This document shows, piece after piece, positions 46,440 through 57,822 of a stretch of DNA of 64,000 nucleotides; the first letter of the stretch is position 1; every line of letters begins with the position of its first letter. The notes beneath the pieces were generated by a model that saw only the letters and a list, made by a program, of their open reading frames with translations, had not been told where the DNA came from and did not search any database. This DNA is from Blastomyces gilchristii SLH14081. Lineage: Eukaryota > Ascomycota > Eurotiomycetes > Onygenales > Ajellomycetaceae. Position numbers and translations under genes: made by a program. The DNA lies in contig NW_003101681.1 in NCBI RefSeq assembly GCF_000003855.2, positions 5,139,743 to 5,203,742 of the forward strand, read 5' to 3'.

Positions 46440-47125
46440 CACTGTGCAGGGATCAAAGGCTCAGTCAGACCTTGGGGTATACTGATTTTATAGTTGTTGT
46501 GTCTGCCGATTATGTATCAAATACAGTTGCTGAGGTATCTTTTTGTACTTTTCTGCCGGGGATGGGCCAGATTGAGAGGGGTGGTATGAGGGTGAGACTT
46601 GGTGTTGATGTCTAGATACACTGAAGACAGACCGCGGAGGTTGCACTTCAGAAGTGGCCATTGATTATGTGCTTGATATTATCGCTGAGGTATCTTTTTG
46701 TATTTTTCTGCCAGGGATGGGCCAGATTAGGAAGGGCGGTACGAGGGTGGGACTTGGCGTTGGTGTTTTGGAACATCAAAGATGGACAGGGTTTTCGCGG
46801 AGGACGCTCCTCAGATATCTCCACAACTACAGATCGGGGATCTTCCAAAATCGAGAAGATTGGTGCATATGGCTAGGTCTCTTCACCTTACAATTTGCAT
46901 GGCAATTTGGCCCGGGGTTGTGGTGTGGTAGGGGAGAATGGGGGATAATCCCACACAGGAGTTTTGAACAATGTCTGGTTCACATTTGGCTGGATAACTC
47001 CACCACCACACAGGGTATGCGGTCGGCGATGGGGTCAAAATGCTCGTATGATCGAGGGCTTTTCGATGGATCTATCGGCGGGTTCTTATTCGAAAAATCG
47101 AGCGAGTTCATGGTGGAGCGGTTGA
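46440..47125 (-). promoter_or_regulatory. CpG-retaining 5' end of the LINE with a 155-bp direct repeat
   Basis: This segment has a normal CpG content inside the depleted domain. A block of about 135 bp (GCTGAGGTATCTTTTTGTA onward) occurs at 46505-46640 and again 155 bp later (46660-46795); the former copy is more mutated. Its right edge meets the target duplication exactly. I interpret it as the LINE promoter region. The forward open frame 46654-47139 crosses that edge and shows no domain, so I do not call it a gene. Confidence 0.6.
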
Positions 47126-47138
47126 GTGAATCCTGTTG
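47126..47138. repeat. LINE target-site duplication, right copy
   Basis: AGTGAATCCTGTT directly after the CpG-rich 5' end of the LINE, identical to the left copy. Confidence 0.75.
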
Positions 47139-47194
47139 ACTGTAAGATTGATGAGAGAATTATTGAGAAGTAGCTTTGTATTCTGTTACTGTTG

Positions 47195-47295
47195 CTGTTT
47201 TTACTTTTACTTTTACTTTTATTTTTATTTTTGTTTTTATTTTTTTTTCTCTTAATATCTTCTTTCTTTTCCTTTTTCTTTTTTTCTTTATTTTA
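47195..47295. repeat. T-rich TTTTAC/TTTTTA simple repeat
   Basis: Hexamer TTTTAC four times, decaying into TTTTTA and T-rich DNA with C interruptions. Confidence 0.85.
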
Positions 47296-47382
47296 AATGA
47301 TTAATAAGATACTATTCTTTCAATTCTGCTGTGTGATCATCAAAGATTTTCTTTTAAGCTTAATAAGCTGTAAACTGCATCA

Positions 47383-47595
47383 ATGATCAAATTTGCTGTC
47401 ATACATCTGATTGAATGTTACAAAGCAGTTGAAGAGTCAAAACTCAATCTTGCTCACACAACTGACAAAGTTCTTAATAACTATAACTTAAAGGTTTCTG
47501 AGTCTATGATAATCATGAAAGCGCAGCTTCTTTCTAACCTGAAACTATCTTTTGAAGATAATCAATGTGTGAACTCAGATACTGCAGAACAATGA
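47383..47595 (+). pseudogene. Small unknown coding fragment
   Basis: A 70-residue forward frame (MIKFAVIHLIECYKAVEESK) is flanked by two copies of AAAGATTTTCTT[TC]TAAGCTTAATAAGCT-like sequence at about 47344 and 47688. It may be a decayed exon; no family recognised. Confidence 0.25.
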
Positions 47596-47999
47596 GATTG
47601 TTTTCTCACTTAAATCTTGATATCTTAAAGATATGAACTTCACTTCAAAAAGTGAATATAGCTCATGTAACTGACTTAAAAACTGTCAAAGATTTTCTTC
47701 TAAGCTTAATAAGCTTCAAATAGCATCTTGCTCTAGCAGTTCACACATTCAAGATCACAGTCTGAAAGCAGTTCAAGTGTAACTGTATTGAATGAGGAAA
47801 GAAGTATAGCATTCACAGATGACACGGAATCAATCAAAAAAGCATTATTAAATTTCATGATTGTCATGCTCTCTGTCTCTGACAGTAAAACAAGCAATAA
47901 GAAGTGACACCTGAGTTGAGATAATAATCATAGCTCATAAATGAATGAAGATGCCAGCTATTCAAGTTATCATGATCTTCAAAGTTCTGCAAACTTCTA

Positions 48000-48330
48000 G
48001 ATCAATGAAATCTCATGTAAATATCTGTGAACTTCTTCAAAGTTCTGTGAACTTTCAGATCAATGAGATTGAGAAAAACAGTACATAGCTTGAAGAGTAT
48101 GAAAAGCTTCTCATTACTAGCAGAGAATGAGAATGAGGAAATACTGATTATCACGCAGTCACAAGGTGATGAGATCTTCGAGGAAAATGATGCTGCAAGG
48201 TGATGAGATCTTTGAGGGAAATGATACTGCAAGGCAATGAGATCTTTGATCTTTTTTTAACTTCACTGATCTTTTGTAAACATCTGTGAATTTCTTTAAA
48301 GTTGTGTGAACTTCTAAGTCTATCAAATTA
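48000..48330. repeat. Nested short repeats, including three 34-bp units
   Basis: CAAGGTGATGAGATCTT starts units at 48162, 48196 and 48230. On each side lie copies of a GTGAACTTCTTCAAAGTTCTG block (near 47970, 48010, 48300). Confidence 0.8.
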
Positions 48331-48402
48331 GTTAATGAGTGAGAAGATAAATTCACTATATTGAAGAAGAAATGAATAACACTATACTAATATTTTTGAA
48401 TC

Positions 48403-48459
48403 TTTTTTTTCTTTCTTTCTCTTCTTCTCTTCTTCTCTTCTTCTTTTCTTCTTCTTCAT
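48403..48459. repeat. CTT/TCTTC microsatellite
   Basis: Pure pyrimidine run made of TTTC, then TCTTC units. Confidence 0.9.
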
Positions 48460-48718
48460 GATTCAAAAAAATCAATATGGCATCTCTTTCTCCTGCAACA
48501 TTGATGTGAATGCACTCACTCTGCTTTCTCATCAGTGAAAAGAATATACTTACTACTGCTGCAGCTATTCTGTGTGAATAACTTCACTCTGACAGAGTTT
48601 GTTGTTCACTGTACATGTCTATTCAGTATGAAAAGTATAATGAGAATGAAATGAAATACTAACTCTGACAATTAGTCCTCTCCCTCATGCCTGCACTCAT
48701 GCCTGCTCTCATCTCTCT

Positions 48719-48760
48719 GCCCTCACCCTCACCCTCGCCCTCGCCCATGAGGGTGAGGAT
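48719..48760. repeat. CCCTCA/CCCTCG hexamers with an adjoining inverted copy
   Basis: On the reverse strand five GGG runs are spaced by three bases, a canonical G-quadruplex pattern. The following GAGGGTGAGG pairs with CCTCACCCTC, giving a possible hairpin. It is not the usual fungal telomere repeat. Confidence 0.7.
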
Positions 48761-49874
48761 GAGAAAGTGTCTGAGACTTCTCTTCCTTCTTTGAAGAACA
48801 GAGATGATGAGCTGAACTTGTTCAGATAGATGTGAAAAGCTCTCTCTAAATGAGCATAATATGATAAGAGAATAAGAAGCTAATATTATTATATAGCAGT
48901 TCTTGCTCTCACTTCTCTTTCTCTTTCTCAGACTTCTTCTCTTCTCTGTTCTTTGCAGAGAAAGAAGTTCTGTCAGAACTAACTAAGTAAGCAATATGAA
49001 TATGAATGAGATATATATGATAGGGAAAGAATATAACACTTCTCTTCTTTTCAACACTTCATTCATCAGCCATGTCTGTTGAGAGCAGACACAGCTGATA
49101 AGTCAGTCAAGATAGAGTTGAAATTGAATGATAAGCAAGAGCTCATCATTCTATCAGTCTCAGAAATCAGAAAAATGATAATCAGTCTTTTACAAGAAGT
49201 TTCAGTGCTTCTCTCTGCAGAAGCAGAGAGTGTGAGATTATATTAACTGAATAATGAAGACAGAGCTGAGTAAGCAGCTGCTGGAAAAGAATAGATATAT
49301 TATCTATCAAGAGAATAATGAGAAATGTTAAATATACTCTGAGAAGAAAAGAGCTCAGATAGTCAAGTTCAGAGATTCTTATTCTCACTGCTGAGTTATT
49401 GTATACAAGAGTGAGTATAGCATCTTTAAATATAAGTCTAAGAATCTCAGTGCATTCTCATCAATACAATTACATTAATTACTGTCAAAGAGATTATCTT
49501 CTTCTTCACTGAGAAGCAGTGCTCTGATAGTTTAGATTCTTATTTTATTTATACTACTCTGCTTTATAAAGAAGATTTTAAGTAGAACTCTAATAAATAA
49601 GTAATCTGTATAAATGAATATATTGAAGATTCTATATAAGCATTCTTTATAAGTATTAGTTATAAATATAAATTAGTTGATATTGAAAAATGATATCTTA
49701 AAAATAAAATTTGTCAGATGTTAGTCATATTTATTTTAAATCTTGATATTTAATTAGCTCACAAGTTGACAGAATAATACAGAAGTTCTATTATTAATAT
49801 ATTTATCAGTGAAAATGTAACATTGTATATTAAATGAAGATGAAGTAAGTAAAGCTTCAGTATATTCATTAATT
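48761..49874. other. Unassigned stretch
   Basis: A Leu/Glu-rich forward segment near 49110-49400 may be a decayed coiled-coil exon, but stops are frequent and nothing is recognised. Confidence 0.3.
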
Positions 49875-51668
49875 TTAGTTATTCTTCTTCAGAATTGTTT
49901 TCAAAGTATCAGATAGATTATTTACAGTAGATAAAGATAGTATATTTTCAATAAAAATAGAATCTTACTCTATATTATTATTGAATTTCTCAGAATAAGA
50001 CTTAACTTCAGCATTAATAATCATATCATTCAAATTCAAGTTCATTGCAATCAACTGCTGCTGAATTCATACTAGATTAAAGTGTTTAATCTTCTTCTTC
50101 AGATCTTTCACTTCAATCAAAAGTATATTCAAGAAGTCAAACATATGTTTCTTTGACAGTAAAAGTAAATCTCAAGATAAGATATAATTATTCTTTAACA
50201 GACTTCTAGCAGTAGAGAATATCTCAAGCTTAGTAACAGCACTTATATATTCCTCAATAAGTGAACACTCAAAGATAGACTCTAAAATTCACTGTAGCTG
50301 ATGAACTCATGTATTTGACAGACAGACTTAATCAAATATAAGATAGATATTCTTTATTGAATTTTTATAGTATTTCATCTTCAGCTTACAGCTATCATTG
50401 AGATGTTTCATATCTAAATCAATTACTTTGAAGAAGCTGAGTTTTTCAGACCAGTTAATAAGACTTACAGTTATAATCACTCAATGCAGAGAAGAGATTT
50501 TGATGAATTGAAGTATTCAAAAATAATGAAGCATCTCAGTAACATAATTATATTGATCAGTATCAAGAAAGAAGATAATCAGAGATAAAATAAAGTACTC
50601 AAGAAGTTCAATATCATCATACTTAATAGTATAGTGTATTCAAATAAATAATTCATATTCTTAGAGAAGACAATATATGATATGAAATTCAATATCTTGA
50701 GTGAGCTGAGAGATTTGAGAGTCAATTTCATTTCAGATATTAAGAGTAAATACTTTGATATATACATCTTCAATAAACTAAAGATACTGTGAAGAATTAA
50801 GCTGTTATATAATAGAATTGATATCTTCTGAGCACTTAAGATTGCTAACTGAATAATCTTAATATTACATAGCAGTATAAAATAGAGTAAGACTTTGAGA
50901 TATGAAGCTCTGAGAAATCACTGGCTTAAGAAGATGATATTTCAGATTGATGACAGTCATAGAATTTCAGTTTTAATGAGTGAGATTGAACTGAATACAG
51001 TGATAAGTCTTCTCAGAGACTTCAGCTTCAAAATGAGTATAGACAATAATAAAGAGTAGATTCATTTGAATATAAAATCATTCAGAAATAGAATAAAGTC
51101 AGTTACACTGTTCAAAGATATCTGTAGATTTTGACTGCTTTATCTTGACTGACTGAATAAGTTTTATAATTAAAGCATCTTCATACACTGAAAAGAGATG
51201 AGTTGAAAATGCTGTATAATCTCTTGATAAATTAAGAAAATCATTAAATATCTTCTCATGAACTCTCATAGTTTCTGCAATAGTGTTCTCATTTTCAAAA
51301 ATAGCACTCAACTGCTGAAAACACATTCTATGCACAGAAAGTGTATTAATAATAGACATTTGAGATAATAAATCATTTACAGTACTGAAAACACTTTTAA
51401 TCTCATTATTATAAATCTTTTGAACAGCATCTGAAATAAGACATGATATTATTTACTTCTAAAGCTCATTATTATTATCTGTCATATCAGATGCATCAAT
51501 GATTTCTTACAGTGTTAATAGTCTTGTGAAATCATGCATGATCTGAGTTAGATTAGTTTCTGAAATATTGAGAGAAATAATCACAGTAGTAGTAGTTACA
51601 GTAGTTATGAAATCATTATATCTGATTATCTCATCTCATATAGTCTTCTTGAAGTTTATATTATCATA
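49875..51668 (-). pseudogene. DUF6589-like relic, downstream part (split by the gypsy element)
   Basis: A reverse frame runs in one phase from the gypsy edge to TAA 49875-49877, about 595 codons with some twenty stops. It opens with YDNINFKKTI next to the LTR, continues with ETNLTQIMHDFTRLLTL, an aromatic/acidic middle (FLNLSRDYTAFSTHLFSVYE), and later an IKYDDIELLEYFILSLIIFF block followed by YNYVTEMLHYF (about 50640-50540). A leading D-N-I-N-F and a later GD-type helix followed by Y-x-x-E-x-L recall DUF6589, a fungal family often found in repeats. The tail is a Lys/Asn-rich coiled coil. The assignment rests on motif order only. Confidence 0.5.
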
Positions 51669-51981
51669 TGTGGCGGGCTGCACTCAATCAATCATATAGA
51701 CTATTCTGTACACTTCATAGATTCCTACCGCCTCATTCCCGATCGCTGATTCTCAGCTGCTATGAACATGTATGTTCTGATCACTGATTCTCAGCTGCTA
51801 CAAACACATGTATATTCTTCCGCCCTGAAGCTCCACCGTGTACATCACCACATATGTGTATAAATATCTACTTTGATTGCTGATTCTTGCACTTTCTCTT
51901 TCTTTTCTTCTCTAACATTTTTCTCTTTGTTATATAAGACCTATAATATTATACTGATCTATTCAGTGTAGGCCTCTTATA
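51669..51981 (+). repeat. 5' LTR (313 bp)
   Basis: Begins TGTGGCGGGCTG and ends CCTCTTATA, where the terminal ACA has mutated to ATA. It aligns along its whole length with 57510-57822. Most differences are C/T or G/A, and this copy keeps more CpGs. Confidence 0.92.
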
Positions 51982-52317
51982 CTAGAAAAATATTCATCAT
52001 CTTCTTATTAGAAATGATTATTCATACATTATCTTCTCATTAGAAATAATTTTTTACTGAGATATCTGAACATGTAAACAACACATAAGAAATAGAGAAA
52101 CAGTCAAAGAGTTAAGTGAACACTGAGTTCTCAGATAGTTCTCAGATAGAAGCTTACTCATCAGTCACTCTGACTCTGTAACAAGATCTTATGAAGAGAG
52201 TAAGATTTTACAAGAGAATGTCAGTGAAAGACCTGAGAGTTCTGACATCTCAGATGTATGAGATATTCATATAATTACAATTTCACAGATATCACATATT
52301 TAATAATCAATATAATC

Positions 52318-53440
52318 ATGTCTAACAATAGTATGAGAGAATTCTTGAATACAAGTATAGATACAGTGTCACAGTGACTCTGAGCAATGTTGAAATTACA
52401 ACAACAATAAATAGCTGATATGTATACAACTCAACAATGTCAATATAAAGAAATTCAATAATTATCTCAATAAGAAATTCTTGCACAGACAATTTCAACA
52501 TCTACAGAATCAAATACAAAAGCACTGAAAGAACACTTAAATGCTTTCACATATTTTAATGCTTTCAATCTCACTCTCTACTCATTATGAAGAATGAAAG
52601 TGCTTGTAAAACTGAGTATGAATAAAGATATCATTGATTCACTAATCAATCAAGATTGATATATCAATGAACAATTGAAGGATCACATGAAACAGAAGTT
52701 TCATTCATGAATGAAAGCATGTGAACTAGTGTTGTAAACACCTGATAATATTATCAAACATCTTGATATTCTGTTTCAAGACACTGCCATGCAACAGAAA
52801 GTATTAGATTAATTACAGAGCACTCAACAGAGAAACACTTCTCTTACAATATTCATCTCTGACTTCAATACTAAGATTCTAGAAGCAGGTGATCAATCTT
52901 GAGAGAATTGAATAAAGATTAGCATGCTCAAGAAGACATTGACTTTCAAACTCTTACAGGCTCTTGTAAGTGTAGACAAAGACCAGATCTATGAAGGCTT
53001 CTACACACAGCTTCAGACATTGAATGATTATCTTATCAAACTCAAGAGTATACAGAACAGTGATAGAAGATATTATATTTCAGTCACTCATATATCTATG
53101 CTGAAGAATAACAACAATGATGCAGATGCTATGAACTGAGTAGACTTAAATGTCTATACACAAGCAAGGGTCTCTGCTGTCTGAACAGGCTTTCAGATCT
53201 CTGAGATCACTTTTGAAGAAGTCACTGATCAACATCAATATAAAGTGTGCATCAACTGTAACTGATCAGAATACATTGCTTTTAACTGTCAATCAATCTA
53301 TGTGTCTTCATACTTGAGATCAGTGTCTTCTCATTCAAAGAATGAATCAGCGCCTGTCCGCGCCAACCACATTACATTAGAGAAAGATTTGAAAGATAAC
53401 TATGAGAATACTCTGATGAAACAGAGAAAAGATTAGCTTC
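52318..53440 (+). pseudogene. Gypsy gag relic
   Basis: The frame from ATG 52318 (MSNNSMREFLNTSIDTVSQ) includes the capsid-like region (LTLYSL, KVLVKLSMNKDIIDSLINQD; open at 52924-53139) and a zinc knuckle near 53250 (C-x2-C-x4-x-x4-C, with the zinc His replaced by Tyr and a TGA inside). Pol lies in another frame. Confidence 0.75.
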
Positions 53441-53504
53441 TGTTCAAATTCATAAACAGAGGCTTGAAGAGATCAGACAACAACAATTTGAAGAGAAGAT
53501 AACA

Positions 53505-55480
53505 ATGAATGTGATTCTTGTATCTACTGTGATTGATAACATGTATAATATGAAAGCCATGATAGACAGCAGTCTATACTACTATACAATGATAAAATCT
53601 TCAGTTGTAAGACATTATAACCTTCAGTGTATTTCTTTATCAAAACCTCAACTTCTCACAGGATTTGATGACTCAAAAGATGTTTGTACCCATTACATGA
53701 TGAAACTGAACATAGATGTGAGAGAATATTAATATAAAGATGCCTACACATATGAAGTTGATAATCTCAATTATAATCTTATGTTAGAACTTGCCTGACT
53801 ATCTGAATAAGACATCTTACTGAATGCTTAAAACAGAAGCTTGATATTCTCTAATGATGATAGAATTCATGAAGATGATATTCATAAGACTATGAATCTT
53901 ACACAGATCTCTGCCAATGCTTACAAAATACTCTGAAAAAGAAGTCATTATCAAAATCACTGACAGAGTCACTGACAAGTTCACTGACAGCAGAATCATG
54001 TGTCAATCTATTTCATCAGTCTGACTGATATCAAAAAGGCTCTAGAAAAGTTATTCTGTGTTACAACAACAGATTCTCATATGAAACTCTCTTAATAATA
54101 TCATGAATATCTAGATATCTTTTAACAAGATAATATTACAAACATATCTCTCTTACAAGGTTCTGAAATGAATCACAGTATCAAGTTAGAGAAAAAGAAT
54201 GATAAGAATTTCAAATCATTATAAGACTCTCTTTATAACATGTTCTGAGATGAACTTCTTCTTCTTTAAAAGACACTCAATAATCTGTTGAATAAAGAAT
54301 TCATACACATTAGCAACTCTTTCACTGCAGTCTCTATTCTCTTTGCAAAGAAACCAGGTGAAGAACTCTGATTCTGTGTGAATTATCAAGAATTGAACAG
54401 ATTAACAAAGAAAGACTGTTATTCTTTATCTCTTATCAATGAAACTCTAGCTTACATTGAACAAGCTCAATAATTTATAAAGTTAGATGTTATTACTGTG
54501 TTTCATAAGATCTGCATCATTAAAGAAGATAAGTGACTTACAGTATTCTGAACATAATATAATCTCTTTGAATGAGTAGTCACACTCTTTGAACTGGTTA
54601 ATGCTCTCAGTACATTTCAGAAGTATATTAACTGAGCACTTCAAGACTTTCTTGATGAATTTGTATCTGCTTATCTAGATAACATTCTCATCTTCACTGA
54701 TGAATTCAGAAAGAAACATTAAGAGTATGTGTAAAGAGTATTACAATAACTATGAGAAGCAGAACTATCAATTGATATTAACAAGTGTGATTTCAAAGTC
54801 AAGAGTACTAAATACTTAGGTTTCATCATAGAAGCTGACAAGAGAATCTGAATGAATTCTGAGAAGGTCTCTGCTATTCTTGAATGAAAGGCTCTGCACA
54901 CTGTGAAAGATGTATAAAGCTTTATCAGATTTGCTAACTTCTATCAGCAATTTATATAAAACTTCTCAGATATTGCAAGATCACTTACAGAACTCACTAA
55001 GAAAGACTCAGTATTTCAATGATCAGCAGACACTGAAGCTGTATTTATACAGATAAAGAAGATGTTCATTAATACTTCTCTACTGATAATATTCAATTCT
55101 GATTATAAGACAGTTATTGAAGCTGATTTCTCTGACTATGTGATAGAAGAAGCAATATTGTAATATGATAATGAAGATGTTCTATAATCATGTATCTTCA
55201 TATCTAAGAAACTGAGTCCTGCTGAATGCAATTATGAGATCTATAATAAGAAACTTCTTGCAATTATACACTGTTTAGAAGAATGAGACTCTGAACTCTG
55301 AAGTGTCTCTGAATTCGAGATAGTTACAGATCATAAGAATCTCAAATACTTCACAACTATCTGTAAACTCATCAAATGACAGATGTGATAATCTAAGTTC
55401 TTAAGTCACTTTCATTTTATAATACACTACTGTTCTGACAGTCAGAACTTGATAGCAGATGCTCTCTCATAATGAGAGTA
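53505..55480 (+). pseudogene. Gypsy pol relic: protease, reverse transcriptase, RNase H
   Basis: The protease segment (53505-53732) has AMIDSS in place of the catalytic D-[ST]-G. The reverse transcriptase follows in the same phase: VNYQELNRLTKKDCYSL (54378), KLDVITVFHKICI (about 54483), LVNALSTFQKYIN (about 54597) and AYLDNILIF (54670), where the Y-x-D-D box has lost its second Asp. RNase H reads VIEADFSDYVI (about 55117), [32 protein letters not shown] and NLIADALS (about 55450). All catalytic losses are single transitions. Confidence 0.85.
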
Positions 55481-55863
55481 AGACATGTTATCTGATATAA
55501 CAGATACTCACTGAATGAATCAAGAGCACCAGCTCTTAAATCTGAAGATACTAGTTGATCAAGATGAAACAGCTCACAGCACTATACATGCTTCTCTGAT
55601 TAGAACTGTCACTGATATCTCAACTTCTTCTGAATCTACATTAGATGAGCTATAGCATACAGCAGCTTAAACTGATGAACTTCTTTAAACACTCACTGAA
55701 GCAGTATGACAAGAAGCACTCTGATTTTCCTCAGAATTATGTGTAAGAATTGACATCTCAGAATGTTCAATCAATGATAATAATACTCTACAATTTCATA
55801 AATAATACTGAGTCTCTCACTCTGAACTCTTACACACTCAGATAATACAAGAGATACATGATT

Positions 55864-55877
55864 TACATATAACTGAT
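55864..55877. repeat. SINE target-site duplication, left copy
   Basis: TACATATAACTGAT, identical to 56254-56267. Confidence 0.95.
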
Positions 55878-56253
55878 GCCCCGGTGGCTGAATGGTTAAT
55901 GCGGCCACCCGGTAGCACCTTGGCGTGGGAAACCAAGGCGCGTGGGTTCGAAACCCGCAGGGGATACATTAAATCCGGAACTCAAGCACCTCAGGTTCCT
56001 AATAAATACAGAGGTGTACAAATCGCTCCAATGAATTGCTCTATGTTCCTGGGCTGGGAAGTTATTATCGCATGTATCTAATTGTCACTCCTTTGTATTT
56101 TCCTATGTTCTTGTTATCTTGGCGTGGTCTCAACACCTGTATTTCCTCCTGTATAATCAACACTTGACCTGTATTTAACATCACGCAAGGACTCATCATA
56201 AGCTCCGCTTGCATATGAGTATAATGGAAGAATAATAATAATAATAATAATAA
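55878..56253 (+). mobile_element. tRNA-derived SINE with 14-bp target duplication
   Basis: The head carries perfect RNA polymerase III promoter boxes: A box TGGCTGAATGG (55885-55895) and B box GGTTCGAAACC (55945-55955). A strong T-arm and a class-II-like extra arm (CCTTGG/CCAAGG) point to a Ser/Leu-type tRNA origin, but the acceptor stem is imperfect, so it is not a tRNA gene. A tRNA-unrelated body follows and ends GGAAG(AAT)n. TACATATAACTGAT flanks both sides (55864-55877, 56254-56267). CpGs are intact although the host element has lost its own, so the insertion is recent. Confidence 0.93.
55885..55955 (+). promoter_or_regulatory. Internal RNA polymerase III promoter (A and B boxes) of the SINE
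   Basis: Both boxes match the consensus exactly and lie about 50 bp apart, as in tRNA-derived SINEs. They should drive transcription without an external promoter. Confidence 0.85.
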
Positions 56254-56267
56254 TACATATAACTGAT
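56254..56267. repeat. SINE target-site duplication, right copy
   Basis: TACATATAACTGAT directly after the (AAT)n tail. Confidence 0.95.
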
Positions 56268-56369
56268 TATTCAGACTGTGAATAACTGTATAGAATAATC
56301 TTCTAAGAGTTCTATTGACCTGAGATATTAAACAGTATCAGACACTTTATCTGAAACTGCAACTGCTTT

Positions 56370-56960
56370 TCTTCTGTTATCTCATGAAAGAACTGTAAAA
56401 AAGGTCTACTGAAATCACTTGATGTTTCTGATAGAATCTGATAAGATGTAGTGATTGACTTCACTATTAATCTATTTAAGAGCAAGAATTATAGAAACAT
56501 TCTGATTATCATTGACTGACTAAGTAAAGATGTAATATTGAAATCTTGTAATAAGATGAATACTGAATAAGTCACTGAAGCCTTCTTACAGAGTTCATTC
56601 TATCAGATGTATGAGTTACTGAGATCAATAGTATCAGATCAGAGCTGTTAATTTATAAGCACTCTCTGAATAAGAATCTGTCAAGTTCTTAAGATTATAC
56701 ACTGTCTGTCAACTGTCTATCACTCTGAGATCAATGATGCATCAGAATAGATAATTCAGACTGTAAAGAACTATCTCTGTAAGTTCTGCAATTACTTATA
56801 AGATGATTGACATGATCTGCTTCTACATGTAGAGATTGCTATCAATGAACAAGATGCTGTTTTAATAGATGTAAGCCTGTTCTTTCTTACACACAGTTAT
56901 CACATGAAGATGTTGAATCTTCTAGAGATTACACAGTTCATACTGAACCTCTGCAGTCTG
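56370..56960 (+). pseudogene. Gypsy integrase relic
   Basis: Integrase core pieces remain: LRSIVSDQSC (about 56630; Asp of the DDE triad), then IIHCLSTVYHSEINDASE (about 56695-56750; the last residue is the triad Glu), IIQTVKNYLC and EIAINEQDAVLID. Stops are frequent and the first catalytic Asp lies in a degraded stretch near 56510. Confidence 0.75.
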
Positions 56961-57309
56961 ATTCAGATCACTGATAATATAGTAATAAAGCTCTGAGATG
57001 TCTGTGATTGAGCAGAGACCTTCATAATAACTGTGAAACAAGATCAAGAGAATCAAATCAATGTTCACTGAGATCTTATCAAATAATATAAGATAGAAGA
57101 TCTGATATGATTGAATCTTAAGAACATACAAACTACATGTTCATCTTATACACTAGATTACTGTCACATCAGGTATAAAGTGATAGAAGTTCTAGATAGT
57201 TACAACTATTATCTTGACACATCATCAGAAATTCACAATGTATTTCATACAAGCTTGCTCTGTCATACTGTCATTAATCTGTTCTCTTCTCAACTGACTT
57301 CTGACTGAC

Positions 57310-57505
57310 AGTTACCAGATATCATAGAAGAAGATAATAAGCTTGAGTGAGAGATTGAGAATATTCTTGATAAGAGACTCTGCAGTCATAGCTGACAATA
57401 TCTTGTGAAATGAGTCAGCTATGATTAACTGACCTGAACTCTGAGTTCTGTGTTATTCAAAACAGTGACTCTTGACTGATGAAAACTGCTTCTGAAAGAG
57501 AGAGA
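57310..57505 (+). pseudogene. Gypsy C-terminal chromodomain relic
   Basis: The segment reads PDIIEEDNKLE, then EIENILDKRL, QYLVKWVSYD and TWTLSSVL. The spacing of the aromatic and QYLVKW residues matches a chromodomain, which targets integration to heterochromatin marked by methylated histone H3. TGA replaces at least two codons. Confidence 0.75.
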
Positions 57506-57509
57506 CTAA

Positions 57510-57822
57510 TGTGACAGGCTGTGCCTGATCAATTATATAGACTATTCTGTACACTTCATAGATTTCTACTGCTTCATTCCTGATCACTGATTCTCAGCTG
57601 TCATAAATGTGTATGTTTCAATCACTGATCCTTGACTGCTATAAACATGTGTATATTCTTTCACTCTGAAGCTTCACCGCGTACATCATCACATACACAT
57701 ATAAATATTCACTTCAATCACTGATTCTCGCACTTTCTCTTTCTTTCCTTCTCTAACATTTTTCTCTTTGTTATATAAGATCTATAATATTATACTGATC
57801 TATTCAGCGTAGACCTCTTACA
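57510..57822 (+). repeat. 3' LTR (313 bp)
   Basis: Begins TGTGACAGGCTG and ends CCTCTTACA. It has the same length as the 5' LTR, with scattered transitions. Confidence 0.92.

Larger units (their letters stand above)
39537..47125 (-). mobile_element. Full-length Tad-like non-LTR retrotransposon (LINE)
   Basis: The element reads leftward. ORF1 (from 45507) is followed by ORF2 with endonuclease, reverse transcriptase and RNase H, and it ends in an (AAT)n tail at 39537-39562. The 13-bp sequence AGTGAATCCTGTT lies directly outside the tail (39526-39538) and again at 47126-47138, fitting a target-site duplication. The element is thus about 7.59 kb including a 1.6-kb 5' region. ORF order, three Cys-rich knuckles in ORF1 and a C-terminal RNase H match the Tad1 clade. 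Both ORFs carry many stops. The 5' 650 bp keep CpGs. Confidence 0.85.
51669..57822 (+). mobile_element. Ty3/gypsy chromovirus, complete with two LTRs, decayed
   Basis: The element has two 313-bp LTRs and, in order, gag, protease, reverse transcriptase, RNase H, integrase and a chromodomain, the layout of fungal chromoviruses. A purine-rich tract (GAAAGAGAGAGAC, 57494-57506) precedes the 3' LTR. Flanking pentamers are TCATA (51664-51668) and TTATA (57823-57827), a 5-bp target duplication with one transition. All coding parts have stops. A SINE (55878-56253) interrupts it between RNase H and integrase. Confidence 0.92.

Noticed and set aside
46654..47139. A 161-residue protein gene in the CpG-rich island
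   Set aside because: The frame crosses the LINE boundary and target duplication, runs antisense to the LINE, and shows no domain. CpG richness alone explains its openness.
48719..48747. Interstitial telomere repeat
   Set aside because: The unit is CCCTCA/CCCTCG, not CCCTAA, and the array is only about 29 bp.
55878..55965. A functional tRNA gene
   Set aside because: The A and B boxes are perfect, but the acceptor stem does not pair properly and the sequence continues into a SINE body with tail and target duplication.
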